A stretch of 64,000 nt of DNA, taken from the NCBI RefSeq assembly GCF_006539925.1, contig NZ_BJNY01000016.1, forward strand, positions 1-64,000. Direction: 5' to 3'. Positions 8,370 through 17,529 of the stretch are shown here, in pieces. The notes under the pieces were generated by a model. That model did no database searches and was not told the DNA's origin. It was given only the letters and a program-made list of their open reading frames with translations. This stretch comes from Glutamicibacter uratoxydans (GTDB lineage: Bacteria > Actinomycetota > Actinomycetes > Actinomycetales > Micrococcaceae). The position numbers and the translations under genes were made by a program. Each line of letters begins with the position of its first letter. Position 1 is the stretch's first letter.

Positions 8370-9206
8370 CTACTCGTTATCAGCGGGCTTGGCGCCTTGC
8401 TGCGCAATCATCAGCAATTCTTTGAGAACCGAATCGTCAAAGCCTCGGTTATCGTCGTTTTCTTGGCTGTTGACGTCGTGGCCGTGGACCTCCGTATGCA
8501 GCCGCTGCATCTTCATGTCCAGTTTCTCCGCCACCCGGGCTGCCCGAGCTAGCTCTTCAACTAGATGCTCGGGAACTTCGCCTTCGTACTTGTAGAAGAT
8601 CTTATGTTCCAGGCTCGCCCAGAAATCCTGAGCGATGGTGCGGATCTGAATTTCAACGGTGATATCTACAGGGCCTTCGGACAGGAACACCGGAATCTGT
8701 ACGATGGCGTGGACGCTTTTGTATCCGTTGGGTTTCGGATTCTTGATGTAATCCTTGATCTGGATGACCTTGAGATCATTTTGGGAAGTCAAGGTATTGA
8801 GCACCTTGTAGATGTCCTTGACGAAACTGCAGGTGATTCGAACGCCGGCAATGTCGCTGATGTTCTCGCGGATGGCATCGAAGGTCGGGGGAATCTGGCG
8901 CTTAGCAACCTTGCGGACAATACTCTCCGGGGACTTCACCCGGGAGCTGACGTGTTCGATCGGGTTGTACTTGTGAAGATACAGAAATTCTTCGCGGAGA
9001 ATGGACACCTTGGTGAGGATCTCATCCACAGCAAACTGATGCTCCATCATGAAGCGTTGGAACTGCTGCTGGAACTTCTTAGCCATCATCTGCAGTTCGG
9101 GGTTAGCAATAGCGCTTACCGGAACTGTTACCGGGCCGGATGCCCCTGAGTCTGAGTTTTGAGTTGAAATCTCGATCACCTCTAATTGTCTAACACCATC
9201 GTGCAC
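8370..9206 (-). CDS. Small alarmone synthetase (RelQ-type GTP pyrophosphokinase)
   Basis: This 278-residue protein has only the RelA/SpoT synthetase domain, without the HD hydrolase, TGS or ACT domains of long Rel enzymes. Synthetase motifs are clear: DIAGVRITCSFVKDIYKV, the G-loop region IKNPKPNGYKSVHAIV, and EIQIRTIAQDFWASLEHK. It would transfer pyrophosphate from ATP to GDP or GTP, making (p)ppGpp. An extra N-terminal stretch of about 35 residues is Ser/Thr-rich and poorly conserved, so a later start is possible; ATG 9206 lacks a strong ribosome site. It is monocistronic and divergent from the DUF2797 gene. Confidence 0.88.
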   Translation of the reverse strand: MHDGVRQLEVIEISTQNSDSGASGPVTVPVSAIANPELQMMAKKFQQQFQRFMMEHQFAVDEILTKVSILREEFLYLHKYNPIEHVSSRVKSPESIVRKVAKRQIPPTFDAIRENISDIAGVRITCSFVKDIYKVLNTLTSQNDLKVIQIKDYIKNPKPNGYKSVHAIVQIPVFLSEGPVDITVEIQIRTIAQDFWASLEHKIFYKYEGEVPEHLVEELARAARVAEKLDMKMQRLHTEVHGHDVNSQENDDNRGFDDSVLKELLMIAQQGAKPADNE

Positions 9207-9368
9207 AGCGTTTGATGGCTTCTGACCTCATACTAGAGCGCCGTGCTAGGAATACGGATAGCGACAGTGCAACAAAATCAGAGATTTCTTGTTGGCATGG
9301 TTTCTAGTTCGGCAGCACGTAAGGCTCTGCCTTAGGGTTGAATGCGACTCATCGTGGAAAGGCAGCAG

Positions 9369-10310
9369 ATGGAATTCGAGAATGCAGGCCGGCAGCTGTG
9401 CCATGGGATCAGCTTCTCTGAGCACGAGCCGGCACCCACATTGAGGCTGCGCCGAGGGGATACCTGGATCAACGAAGCTTTGGAAGCAAACCGCCACTTG
9501 CGAGTCAGCGTCGGCGAACTCAAATTCTGTCTGGGATACGTCACGATGAACGGCGATGGCAGCCGAAACACGATTCCCTGCCCCAAGAACAAGGCGATCC
9601 GCACAGGAACCCAATGCGAGGGGTGCCGCAGGCTGGACCAGACCAAGTTCATGCACCACTTCCACAAGACAGGTGAAGCACCAGCTGGCCTGAAGAAGTA
9701 TCTGGAGCAGCCGCATTTCCTCTACATCGCCAGTTTTGCCCACGGCGCCACCAAGGTGGGAACCACCTCCACCCAGAGCAAATGGAGCCGCCTGGCACAA
9801 CAGGGCGCCGTCATTGCCAGATACATCGCCAAGGCTCCGGACGGAGCCGCGATCAGAGTCCTCGAAGATCTCGTGACCGAACATGTCGGCCTCAGCCAGC
9901 AGGTGCGGCAGAAGTCCAAGATCAAGGGACTGACCAGCTGGGAATTCAACTATGCACAGCTCGACGAGCTGAACAGCAACTTGGCCCAGCAGGCCCGCGG
10001 ATTCCTCAGCAGCCAGCGAGGTCTGGACGCCTACGGAATCGAGTTGCGCGACGAACGCTGGGAACAGCCGAACTTCGCTCAACCGGTTGTTGCGGCATGG
10101 GACGCGCGCACACTGCACACATGGACTGCAGCCGTTGCCGACAGCACCATGAAGTTCAGGCTCCGCGGAGTACTGGGGCAGAGCCTGCTCGTCGACCAGG
10201 GGGAACAGAGCAGCCTGCGCCTCATCGATGCAGCCGAGCTGAAAACGAGGAATGTCGCGCTCAGCGACGAGTACGGCGAATTCGAGCAGGAGCAGTCCGC
10301 GCTGTTCTAG
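9369..10310 (+). CDS. DUF2797 family protein
   Basis: The 313-residue protein has a probable metal-binding block CPKNKA...TQCEGCRRLDQTKFMHHFHK and a nuclease-like segment FLYIASFAHGATKVGTT...RLAQQGA. The latter resembles the GIY-YIG-type pattern noted in DUF2797 proteins. Function is unknown; a nucleic-acid role is a guess from the fold resemblance. ATG 9369 is preferred because GGAAAGG lies 6 nt upstream; ATG 9342 in the same frame would add nine residues. It is divergent from the alarmone synthetase. Confidence 0.7.
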   Translation: MEFENAGRQLCHGISFSEHEPAPTLRLRRGDTWINEALEANRHLRVSVGELKFCLGYVTMNGDGSRNTIPCPKNKAIRTGTQCEGCRRLDQTKFMHHFHKTGEAPAGLKKYLEQPHFLYIASFAHGATKVGTTSTQSKWSRLAQQGAVIARYIAKAPDGAAIRVLEDLVTEHVGLSQQVRQKSKIKGLTSWEFNYAQLDELNSNLAQQARGFLSSQRGLDAYGIELRDERWEQPNFAQPVVAAWDARTLHTWTAAVADSTMKFRLRGVLGQSLLVDQGEQSSLRLIDAAELKTRNVALSDEYGEFEQEQSALF

Positions 10311-10410
10311 AAGCTGCGCTGACATCTTCCCGACACTGCGTGGGCGTTCTCACCAGAAATGGGCCAATGGCGCCAGCGCCGCGCGGAGCGACTGAACTAG
10401 ACTGGAAGCT

Positions 10411-10692
10411 ATGACCAACACTCCCTGGGAAGCGGCCTCACCGCACTACAAAAAGCTCGTCTTTTCTGCGATGGGATTGATTGGACTGGGGATCATCTTG
10501 ACCATCATCGGTTCGCTGAGCCATATCCGCCCCGTCGTGTATGTTGCCATTGGCCTGCTGGCAGTCGGCATGATCTGCCATCTTGCAGGGCTGGTAGTCC
10601 GCGCACGCGACACCCGCAACTGGCGCATCGCCAACGAGCTGGTCAGAAACCCCCGCGAGGCGAAGGACAAACAGAACAAGTCCGGCAGCTAG
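10411..10692 (+). CDS. Small membrane protein, two helices
   Basis: The 93-residue protein has two hydrophobic segments (about 17-38 and 43-65, GLIGLGIILTIIGSL and VAIGLLAVGMICHLAGLVV) and a charged, lysine- and arginine-rich C-terminal tail. No family is recognised. It sits 110 bp before the HadA-like gene on the same strand and may share its transcription unit. Composition matches the core genome. Confidence 0.65.
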   Translation: MTNTPWEAASPHYKKLVFSAMGLIGLGIILTIIGSLSHIRPVVYVAIGLLAVGMICHLAGLVVRARDTRNWRIANELVRNPREAKDKQNKSGS

Positions 10693-10802
10693 AAATCCTG
10701 TCCCAGGCAGGGAACCGAACTTCCGCGGCCGGGCCGCAAGGCACAGCGCTCAGCAACAGGCGGCCGCACCACCCGAACAAGTCACCACATTCAGGAGAAT
10801 CA

Positions 10803-11249
10803 ATGGGCATCAACCCTGATCTGGCGGGACGCATCTATCCCGCTGGCGAGTCCTACCAGGTAGGACGCGAGAAGATCCGCGAATTCGCAGCAGCAACCAA
10901 GGCGACCTCGCGCGCACACTATGACGTGGAAGCCGCCCGCAAGCTGGGCTACAGCGACGTCGTCGCACCGCCAACCTTCGCCATCATCATCGCCCAGCGC
11001 GCCGACGCGCAGCTGATCGCAGACCCGGCCTCAGGCATCGACTTCTCCCGCGTGGTGCACGCCGACCAGCGCTTCACCCACCACCGCCCCATCGTTGCCG
11101 GCGACGAACTGCTCGCCGAACTCTACGTGGACCAGATCCGCGAAATGGGCGCAGGCGCCATGATCACCACCCGCGCGGAAATCACCACCGTGGGCGGAGA
11201 AAAGATCGCCACCACCGTTTCATCCCTTCTGGTACGAGCCGAGGACTAA
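10803..11249 (+). CDS. HadA/HadC-like MaoC dehydratase subunit (non-catalytic type)
   Basis: The product has 148 residues and resembles FAS1-type MaoC N-terminal domains and the mycobacterial HadA/HadC subunits (RIYPAGESYQVGREKIREFA; APPTFAIIIAQ). It lacks the D-x4-H motif, which its partner carries, so it likely binds substrate in a heterodimeric 3-hydroxyacyl-(ACP/CoA) dehydratase. The next start follows its stop by 2 nt. The hadA-hadB pair upstream of murB is a recurrent actinobacterial layout. Whether the dimer serves fatty-acid elongation here is inferred. Confidence 0.82.
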   Translation: MGINPDLAGRIYPAGESYQVGREKIREFAAATKATSRAHYDVEAARKLGYSDVVAPPTFAIIIAQRADAQLIADPASGIDFSRVVHADQRFTHHRPIVAGDELLAELYVDQIREMGAGAMITTRAEITTVGGEKIATTVSSLLVRAED

Positions 11250-11251
11250 TC

Positions 11252-11692
11252 ATGATCAACTTCGACACCCTTGAAAAGGGACAGGTCATCGGCACCCACA
11301 CCGTGACGGTCAACCGCGCAGACCTGGTCCGCTACGCAGGAGCTTCGGGAGACTTCAACCCGATCCACTGGAACGAGCGCTTCGCCAAGGAGGTAGAGCT
11401 TCCATCGGTCATCGCCCACGGCATGTTCACCATGGGCTCGGTCATCGATCTGGTGTCCACCTGGGTGGGCAACCCGGCAGCCGTCATCGACTACCAGACC
11501 CGCTTCACCAAGCCGGTAGTGGTCGAGGACCCGGAAGGCACCAACCCGTCGGACTTTGAAGGAACCACCATCGAGGTGGAAGGCAAGATCGGCGCACTGG
11601 ACGCCGAGGCCCGCACCGCCCGCGTCGACCTGGCGGTCTCCGCCAACGGCGCCAAGGTGCTGCTCAAATGCCAGGCAGTGGTGCAGCTCTGA
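11252..11692 (+). CDS. HadB-like MaoC dehydratase, catalytic subunit
   Basis: The protein has 146 residues in a single hotdog fold with the catalytic motif YAGASGDFNPIHWNERFA (Asp and His as D-x4-H), followed by VIAHGMFTMGSV, as in HadB. It is translated 2 nt after HadA and should form the active subunit of a 3-hydroxyacyl-thioester dehydratase. Its 3' end overlaps the start of the MFS gene by 25 nt, indicating one transcript. Confidence 0.85.
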   Translation: MINFDTLEKGQVIGTHTVTVNRADLVRYAGASGDFNPIHWNERFAKEVELPSVIAHGMFTMGSVIDLVSTWVGNPAAVIDYQTRFTKPVVVEDPEGTNPSDFEGTTIEVEGKIGALDAEARTARVDLAVSANGAKVLLKCQAVVQL

Positions 11693-12894
11693 ACCAGACC
11701 CCGCCACCTGACGCTCCGGCGGCTGTAAAGCACTGGAGAAACGGGCTGATGGCCGCCTACCTGGCCAGCGGCCTGATTTTGGCAACACTGGTCTCCCGCC
11801 TGCCCACCGTCCGCGACGGGCTGGGACTGGACCACGCCCAGGTCGGCCTGCTGCTGCTGGGCATGAGCGCCGGCTCCTTCATCTCCGTCTCCTTTGCCGG
11901 ACACCTGGTGATGAAGTTCGGCGCCTCCAATGTGATGCGCGTCGGGGCGACGGTCTCGGGGCTAGGGCTGCTGGGCGTCGGCTCTGCGGCCAGCATCCTG
12001 CACTCCACCACGCTCACCGCCCTGATCTTGTTCATCCAGGGCCTGGGCTCCGCCTCCTGGAACGTTGCCTCCAACGTCCAGGGCGCAGCCATGGAGCGGG
12101 CCCTGCAGCGCAGCATCATGCCCGCCCTGCACGGCTTCTTCTCCATCGGCACGGTCGTGGGCGCAGGCATCGGCGCCGGGGCGGCGGCCATTGCGCTGCC
12201 GCTGGGCGTGCACTACGCGCTCATGGGCCTGCTGGTCATCGGCATCGTGCTCTACTCGGCCCGCTACTTTGGCGAGGACTCGAGCCGCTCGAGCACGAAC
12301 AGCGCATCGAACAGCAAGTCCCTGAAGGACACCTGGAAAGAGCCGCAAACCGTGCTGCTCGGTGTGCTGGTGCTGGGCATGGCGCTCGCCGAAGGCGCAG
12401 CGGGGGACTGGGTGGCGCTGGCGCTCGCCGACGGCTACGACACCAGCGAGGCCACCGGCGCGCTGGGCTATGCAACCTTTGTCACCGCCATGACGCTGAC
12501 CCGGCTGCTCTCGGGGGACATGATCCTGCGCAGGGGCAGGGTCTTCATGATCCGCGTCAGCGCGGTCTTCGCCTTTGTTGGCCTGCTGCTCTTCGCCTTC
12601 GGCGGGAACCTGGTGCTCGCCTTCATCGCCCTGGCCATCTGGGGCATGGGCGTAGCGCTGACCTTCCCGCTAGCCATGAGCGCTGCCTCCGACGACCCGG
12701 TCCATGCCGCGGCCCGCGTATCGGTGGTCTCCACCATCGGCTATGCCGCGTTCCTCGGCGGCCCGCCGCTGCTGGGCCTGCTGGCCGGGGCGATCGGCCT
12801 GCTGCCGGCGCTCGGATGCATCGCGGTGCTGGTCGTGGTGGCATTTGCCCTGTCAAACAATGCGGCCGGCTACCGGGCCAAGACTGCTGAATAA
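11668..12894 (+). CDS. MFS transporter (YbjJ-like)
   Basis: The 408-residue protein has about 12 hydrophobic helices. It resembles small MFS proteins of the YbjJ type (RLPTVRDGLGLDHAQVGLLLL near the N-terminus; MPALHGFFSIGTVVGAGIG in the middle). The substrate is unknown. Start ATG 11668 lies inside the end of hadB, with AAGG about 10 nt upstream. It sits between hadB and murB in the same direction, 26 nt ahead of murB. Confidence 0.8.
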   Translation: MPGSGAALNQTPPPDAPAAVKHWRNGLMAAYLASGLILATLVSRLPTVRDGLGLDHAQVGLLLLGMSAGSFISVSFAGHLVMKFGASNVMRVGATVSGLGLLGVGSAASILHSTTLTALILFIQGLGSASWNVASNVQGAAMERALQRSIMPALHGFFSIGTVVGAGIGAGAAAIALPLGVHYALMGLLVIGIVLYSARYFGEDSSRSSTNSASNSKSLKDTWKEPQTVLLGVLVLGMALAEGAAGDWVALALADGYDTSEATGALGYATFVTAMTLTRLLSGDMILRRGRVFMIRVSAVFAFVGLLLFAFGGNLVLAFIALAIWGMGVALTFPLAMSAASDDPVHAAARVSVVSTIGYAAFLGGPPLLGLLAGAIGLLPALGCIAVLVVVAFALSNNAAGYRAKTAE

Positions 12895-12920
12895 CGAATT
12901 TCGACCGAAAGTACTTCCCA

Positions 12921-13982
12921 ATGCTCAAGAACCTGACCACCACCGCCGTCGGCGGCCCGGCACAGCGCTTGGTGCGCGCCGATACCGAAGCACAGCTCAT
13001 CGAGGCTGTGCAGCAGGCGGACGCCCGCGGCGAGCAGGTGCTGCTGATCGGCGGCGGGTCCAACCTGGTCATCGCCGACGCAGGCTACGTAGGCACCGCC
13101 GTCCAGATTGCCACCCGCGGCATCCGGCTCGAAGAGCTGGGGGAGGACAAGGTGCTGCTGCTCGCGGCCGCCGGCGAGAACTGGGATGCGGTGGTCGAGT
13201 ATTCCCTGGCGGAGGGCTTGAGCGGCCTGGAGGCGCTGTCCGGCATTCCCGGCTGCGCCGGCGCCACCCCGGTGCAGAATGTCGGAGCCTATGGCGCCGA
13301 CGTCTCGCAGAGCCTTGCCTGGGCGCGGGTATGGGACCGCCGCGAAGGCGCGGTCATGATGCTGGATAACCAGCAGCTGGACTTTTCCTACCGCCATTCG
13401 CTAATCAAGGAGACCAGCGTTGACGGTTCGCCGCGCTACGTGGTGCTTGAGGTCGCCTTCACGCTGGCGCGCAGCGAGTCCTCTGCGCCGATCCGCTATG
13501 CGGAGCTCGCCCGCCGCCTCGGGGTGGAGGCAGGGCAGAGCGCCGAAGCGGCCAAGGTCCGCCAGACGGTGCTGGATCTTCGCCGCTCCAAGGGCATGGT
13601 GTACGAGGCCAAGGATGCTGACTCGCACTCCACGGGCTCCTTCTTCACCAACCCGATTGTGGAACAGGGGATCCTGGAACAGCTGCCGCAGAACGCGCCG
13701 AATTACCCAGTGGCCGAGCCTGGGATGGTCAAGCTCTCCGCCGCCTGGCTGATCGACCAGGCGGGGTTCGCCAAGGGCTATGGGCTGGAAGGCACGGACG
13801 GGTTTGAGCTGGCCGGCGGCCGGGCGTCGCTGTCCACCAAGCATACCCTTGCCATTACCAACCGCGGGGAGGCCAGTGCGCAGGACATTCTTGCGGTGGC
13901 CCGTGCGGTGCGTGCCGGGGTGCAGGAGCGCTTCGGCATTAAGCTGGTGAACGAGCCGCTGCTGATCGGGCTGAGCCTCTAG
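12921..13982 (+). CDS. murB: UDP-N-acetylenolpyruvoylglucosamine reductase
   Basis: The cytosolic FAD enzyme makes UDP-N-acetylmuramate with NADPH, the second committed step of peptidoglycan precursor synthesis. At 353 residues it is a type I MurB (E. coli-like). Visible features are the FAD-binding stretch LIGGGSNLVIAD, GLSGLEALSGIPGCAGATPVQNVGAYG and the proton-donor serine in STGSFFTNP. The N-terminus is short (MLKNLTTTAVGGPA), in keeping with the family. It is the fourth gene of the hadA-hadB-MFS-murB-GNAT unit. Confidence 0.95.
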   Translation: MLKNLTTTAVGGPAQRLVRADTEAQLIEAVQQADARGEQVLLIGGGSNLVIADAGYVGTAVQIATRGIRLEELGEDKVLLLAAAGENWDAVVEYSLAEGLSGLEALSGIPGCAGATPVQNVGAYGADVSQSLAWARVWDRREGAVMMLDNQQLDFSYRHSLIKETSVDGSPRYVVLEVAFTLARSESSAPIRYAELARRLGVEAGQSAEAAKVRQTVLDLRRSKGMVYEAKDADSHSTGSFFTNPIVEQGILEQLPQNAPNYPVAEPGMVKLSAAWLIDQAGFAKGYGLEGTDGFELAGGRASLSTKHTLAITNRGEASAQDILAVARAVRAGVQERFGIKLVNEPLLIGLSL

Positions 13983-14015
13983 CAGCACAGAACAAGCGAA
14001 GAAAAGCGGGAACAG

Positions 14016-14561
14016 ATGGCCGGGGAAGTTGCGCTGCGAAAACTCGTGGATGCAGACATCGTGAAAATCGAGTCGCAGTTCCAGTGCCTTGAAGGCGCCG
14101 GCGAATCCCAGTGGTTCGGCTTCTGGAACACCGCCAAGCTGCGCGCCAGGCTGGCCCAGGACCAGTTCATCGGCGCCCAGGACGGCGCGCTGGCCATTGC
14201 CTTCCAGGATGAGATCGTCGGGAAGGTCGACTGGTTCACCAGCACCACCTGGGGCCGGGCGAACACCTCGGCCTGCTGGGAAATCGCGGTGGGCATCTTC
14301 GCCGACTACCGAGGACAAGGGATCGGGACCACTGCCCAGCGCCTGCTGGTCGACTACCTGTTCACCCACTATCCGCGGCACCGGATCCAGGCAACAACGG
14401 CCGCCGAGAACATTGCAGAACAGCGGGTGCTGGAATCCCTGGGGTTCACGCTGGAAGGCACCGTCCGCCAAGCCCAGTGGCGCGGCGGAGCGTGGCATGA
14501 CCAGCTGCTGTATTCGCTGCTGCGCGATGAATGGGCTGCTGCGGAGCCAGCTGCACCTTAA
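14016..14561 (+). CDS. GNAT N-acetyltransferase (RimJ/RimL-like)
   Basis: The 181-residue protein has the acetyl-CoA loop VGIFADYRGQGIGTTAQRLL and the C-terminal block AENIAEQRVLESLGFTLEGTVR typical of the RimJ/RimL-type branch. The acceptor is unknown; protein N-termini, antibiotics or small amines are all possible. It is the last gene of the had-murB unit and is followed at once by a strong terminator. Confidence 0.82.
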   Translation: MAGEVALRKLVDADIVKIESQFQCLEGAGESQWFGFWNTAKLRARLAQDQFIGAQDGALAIAFQDEIVGKVDWFTSTTWGRANTSACWEIAVGIFADYRGQGIGTTAQRLLVDYLFTHYPRHRIQATTAAENIAEQRVLESLGFTLEGTVRQAQWRGGAWHDQLLYSLLRDEWAAAEPAAP

Positions 14562-14566
14562 TTGCG

Positions 14567-14609
14567 ATAGCGCCGGCGTTCGAATAATGTGTTCGAACGC
14601 CGGCGCTAT
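14567..14609. terminator. Strong bidirectional terminator
   Basis: Arms 14567-14584 and 14592-14609 form a perfect 18-bp stem with a 7-nt loop between the convergent GNAT and asd genes, followed on the plus strand by a T-containing tract. Confidence 0.85.
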
Positions 14610-14638
14610 GCTTTGTGCTTCTGGCCCGCTCTGCTTGT

Positions 14639-15757
14639 TTAGAGGCGGCCCTGCGCGATGGCGAGCATGCGGCGGATCGGCTCCGCAGCGCCCCACAGCA
14701 GCTGGTCGCCCACGGTGAATGCGGAGATGTACTCCGGGCCCATCTCCAGCTTGCGGATGCGGCCCACCGGGATGTCAAGGGTGCCCGAGGCCGCCACCGG
14801 GGTCAGCTGCTCGACGGTGGCTTCCTTTTCATTCGGGACCACCTTGGCCCATTCGTTGTCTTCTGCCAGCAGGGTTTCGATCTCGGAGACCGAAAGGTTT
14901 TCCTTCAGCTTCAGGGTCAGCGCCTGCGAGTGCGAGCGCATGGCGCCGATGCGCACGCACAGCCCGTCCATGGCAATGTGGTGGCTGCCGCTGGTCTGCA
15001 GGATCTTGTTGGTTTCTGCTCCTGCCTTCCACTCCTCGCGGGACTGGCCGTTGCCCAGGTCCGAGTCGATCCATGGGATCAGCGAGCCGCCCAGCGGCAC
15101 GCCGAACTGGGAAGCATCGAGGCCGCCGCGCTGGGTTTGAAGCACCTTGCGGTCGATCTCTAGGATGGCGCTGGCCGGGTCGGCAAGTTCGGTTTCCACC
15201 GAGGAGTTGATGTCGCCGAACTGGGTGAGTAGTTCGCGCATGTGGCGTGCGCCGCCACCGGAAGCCGCCTGGTAGGTCATTGCGGTGCCCCACTCGACCA
15301 GGTTGTTCTTGAACAGGCCTCCCAAGCCCATGAGCATGCAGGAGACGGTGCAGTTGCCGCCGATAAAGTCCTTGACTCCAGCGGTCAGCGACTGGTCGAT
15401 GACATTGCGGTTGATCGGGTCGAGCACGATCACCGAATCGTCGTTCATGCGAAGGGTGGAGGCCGCGTCGATCCACAGGCCGTCCCAGCCTGCCTTGCGC
15501 AGTTCGCTGTGCACCTTGGTGGTGTAGTCCCCGCCCTGGGCAGTCACAATAATCGGCAGCTTGGCCAGTGTCTGGATGTCATAGGCATCCTGCAGAGCGT
15601 CTGCGCCTTCGGCGAATGCCGGGGCCTTGCCGCCGGCATTGGACGTGGAGAAGAACACTGGATCAATCTGCGCAAAATCGCCCTCTTCGAGCATGCGCTG
15701 CATCAGCACGGAACCAACCATGCCACGGTAACCAACAAAACCAACAGATGAAGTCAT
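14639..15757 (-). CDS. asd: Aspartate-semialdehyde dehydrogenase (enterobacterial-type)
   Basis: The enzyme reduces aspartyl phosphate with NADPH for lysine/DAP, threonine and methionine synthesis. The 372-residue product has the NADP loop [15 protein letters not shown], the catalytic cysteine in [23 protein letters not shown] and [17 protein letters not shown]. Length and motifs match the E. coli-type Asd rather than the about 340-residue form usual in other actinobacteria. ATG 15757 is chosen because homology begins there ([12 protein letters not shown]) with GGAG just upstream; the longer frame to 16051 is an antisense artefact over the neighbouring gene. It is probably monocistronic. Confidence 0.95.
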   Translation of the reverse strand: MTSSVGFVGYRGMVGSVLMQRMLEEGDFAQIDPVFFSTSNAGGKAPAFAEGADALQDAYDIQTLAKLPIIVTAQGGDYTTKVHSELRKAGWDGLWIDAASTLRMNDDSVIVLDPINRNVIDQSLTAGVKDFIGGNCTVSCMLMGLGGLFKNNLVEWGTAMTYQAASGGGARHMRELLTQFGDINSSVETELADPASAILEIDRKVLQTQRGGLDASQFGVPLGGSLIPWIDSDLGNGQSREEWKAGAETNKILQTSGSHHIAMDGLCVRIGAMRSHSQALTLKLKENLSVSEIETLLAEDNEWAKVVPNEKEATVEQLTPVAASGTLDIPVGRIRKLEMGPEYISAFTVGDQLLWGAAEPIRRMLAIAQGRL

Positions 15758-15816
15758 GTCTCCATGGTAGGTGGAATCAGGTCCTTGGCCCCGGTTCGTT
15801 ACAGGAGTTAAAGCAG

Positions 15817-15853
15817 AATCACACCCGAGCCCCAGCAGGGTTCGAGTGTGATT
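15817..15853 (-). terminator. Terminator after the thyA-folA operon
   Basis: Arms 15817-15829 and 15841-15853 pair over 13 bp with wobble pairs and an 11-nt loop. It lies just past the stop of the small membrane protein and upstream of asd, isolating the two minus-strand units. Confidence 0.7.
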
Positions 15854-15869
15854 CGGCGAAGCGAAAGTA

Positions 15870-16097
15870 CTACTTCTCCTCAAGCAGCAGCTTGCGGTTC
15901 TTGATCGCCCAATAGGCGCTGAAGATGAAGATCTGGGTGGGGACGAACAGCAGAATGATGCCGAAGATCTTGTGGCCGCCCAGCACCAGGAAGAATCCAA
16001 GCACCGCGACGACCAACGCCAGCAATGGGAAAAGCATGTAGCCGAGGACAAACAGTGCCTCTGAGTGCTGTTTGAGGTCAGCGATGTATTTTTTCAT
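15870..16097 (-). CDS. Small two-helix membrane protein
   Basis: The 75-residue protein has a lysine-containing N-terminus ([13 protein letters not shown]), two hydrophobic segments (about 17-41 and 44-63) and a charged tail ending KKLLLEEK-like. No family is recognised. It follows folA by 8 nt on the same strand and is closed by a terminator, so it is the last gene of the thyA-folA unit. Confidence 0.7.
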   Translation of the reverse strand: MKKYIADLKQHSEALFVLGYMLFPLLALVVAVLGFFLVLGGHKIFGIILLFVPTQIFIFSAYWAIKNRKLLLEEK

Positions 16098-16105
16098 TGG
16101 CGGTG

Positions 16106-16669
16106 TCAGTCCTTTGTGCGCAGCCAGGTTTCAAAACGGTATCGAGTGCCGGTGGATGATTCCAGCCAGGCGGGATTCTCCGGCTCGCAGGCGCCAGCGG
16201 TGAAGCTGGCGTCGAGCACCGGGGCGCGGGTGTCGCCATCGACGTCCAGGTCCAGCTTGGTCACCACGGCAACGTCGAGCAGGTCCATGGCCTGCGCGTA
16301 GACCTTGCCGCCGCCGATGATCCAGATTTCTTCGCCGCCCTTGCAGGTCTTGGCCAAGGCCAAAGCTTCGCCAAGGCTTGCCACCGGCAGGGCGCCAGCC
16401 TCGCGCAGCTCATCGTGCTTGTCCTGCTGCGAGGTCAGCACGATGTTCTCGCGGCCGGGCAGCGGGCGGAACTTGGCGGGGAAGGAATCCCAGGTGGTGC
16501 GGCCCATGATCACCGGGTGGCCTGCGGTGGTGCGCTTGAAGTGCGCCAGATCTTCTGGAACATGCCAGGGCATGGTGCCGTTGGCGCCGATGATGCCGTT
16601 CTTGGCCTGGGCCCAGATGGCTCCCACCAGTGTTGCGGGTGTGGCGGCGTGGCGTGGGTCCGGGGTCAT
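16106..16669 (-). CDS. folA: Dihydrofolate reductase
   Basis: The enzyme reduces dihydrofolate to tetrahydrofolate with NADPH, recycling the folate oxidised by thymidylate synthase. In this 187-residue protein the DHFR landmarks are [20 protein letters not shown], the acidic residue in [21 protein letters not shown] and [14 protein letters not shown]. It is slightly longer than usual (about 160-170) through its N-terminus. Its ATG overlaps the thyA stop by 4 nt (ATGA), so the two are translationally coupled. Confidence 0.95.
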   Translation of the reverse strand: MTPDPRHAATPATLVGAIWAQAKNGIIGANGTMPWHVPEDLAHFKRTTAGHPVIMGRTTWDSFPAKFRPLPGRENIVLTSQQDKHDELREAGALPVASLGEALALAKTCKGGEEIWIIGGGKVYAQAMDLLDVAVVTKLDLDVDGDTRAPVLDASFTAGACEPENPAWLESSTGTRYRFETWLRTKD

Positions 16670-17469
16670 ACGGCGACGGTTCCCTTGATAGTCGGGTGGT
16701 GCTGGTAGCCGTTGACGACAAAGTCATCGAGGCTGTAGTCGAAGATCGAGGCAGGCTTCGAAGCGAAGGACAGGCTCGGGTAGGGGTAGGGTTCGCGGGA
16801 AAGCTGTTCGCGCACCTGCTGAAGGTGGTTGGTATAGATGTGCACGTCGCCGCCGGTCCAGATGAACTCGCCAGGCTCCAGGTCCAGCTGCTGGGCAAGC
16901 ATCATGGTCAGCAGCGCATAGGAGGCGATGTTGAAGGGCACGCCCAGGAACATGTCTGCGCTGCGCTGGTAGAGCTGGCAGGAGAGCTTGCCGTCTGCCA
17001 CGTAGAACTGGAAGAACACATGGCAGGGCGGCAGTGCCATGTTCTGGATTTCTGCAACGTTCCAAGCGGAGACGATGTGGCGGCGCGAGTCGGGGTTCTC
17101 CTTCAGCGACGTCACCAGCTGCGAAATCTGGTCGATGTGCCCGCCGTCGGGAGTGGGCCAGGAGCGCCACTGCACCCCGTAGACCGGGCCCAGTTCGCCG
17201 TTTTCGTCGGCCCATTCGTTCCAGATGCGCACGCCCTGGTCCTGCAGCCACTTCACATTGGATTCGCCGCGCAGGAACCACAGCAGCTCGGCGGCCACCG
17301 ACTTGAAGTGCACGCGTTTGGTGGTGACCAGCGGGAAGGATTCGGAAAGATCAAAGCGGATCTGTCGTCCGAACACCGATAGGGTGCCGGTGCCGGTGCG
17401 GTCTTCCTTGGCTGCTCCGTTCTCCAGAACGTCGCGCAAGAGGTCTTCATACGGGGTCAGAATGCTCAC
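16666..17469 (-). CDS. thyA: Thymidylate synthase
   Basis: The enzyme methylates dUMP to dTMP using methylene-tetrahydrofolate. At 267 residues it is close to the E. coli enzyme. The nucleophile is in [14 protein letters not shown], the folate/dUMP region is [20 protein letters not shown], and the N-terminal phosphate-binding arginine is in [12 protein letters not shown]. It is first in the thyA-folA operon. Confidence 0.97.
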   Translation of the reverse strand: MSILTPYEDLLRDVLENGAAKEDRTGTGTLSVFGRQIRFDLSESFPLVTTKRVHFKSVAAELLWFLRGESNVKWLQDQGVRIWNEWADENGELGPVYGVQWRSWPTPDGGHIDQISQLVTSLKENPDSRRHIVSAWNVAEIQNMALPPCHVFFQFYVADGKLSCQLYQRSADMFLGVPFNIASYALLTMMLAQQLDLEPGEFIWTGGDVHIYTNHLQQVREQLSREPYPYPSLSFASKPASIFDYSLDDFVVNGYQHHPTIKGTVAV

Positions 17470-17529
17470 CCCAACAGTTTAGTGCACCACAGGTTTTCTC
17501 CGGCCCGAAGGTAAGCCAGGCCACTGCCG

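Noticed and set aside
9246-10325. A minus-strand frame of 359 codons opposite the DUF2797 gene
   Set aside because: The plus-strand protein has clear family motifs and a ribosome site; the minus frame has neither.
13401-14696. A minus-strand frame opposite murB and the GNAT gene
   Set aside because: It crosses two well-supported genes and a perfect terminator.
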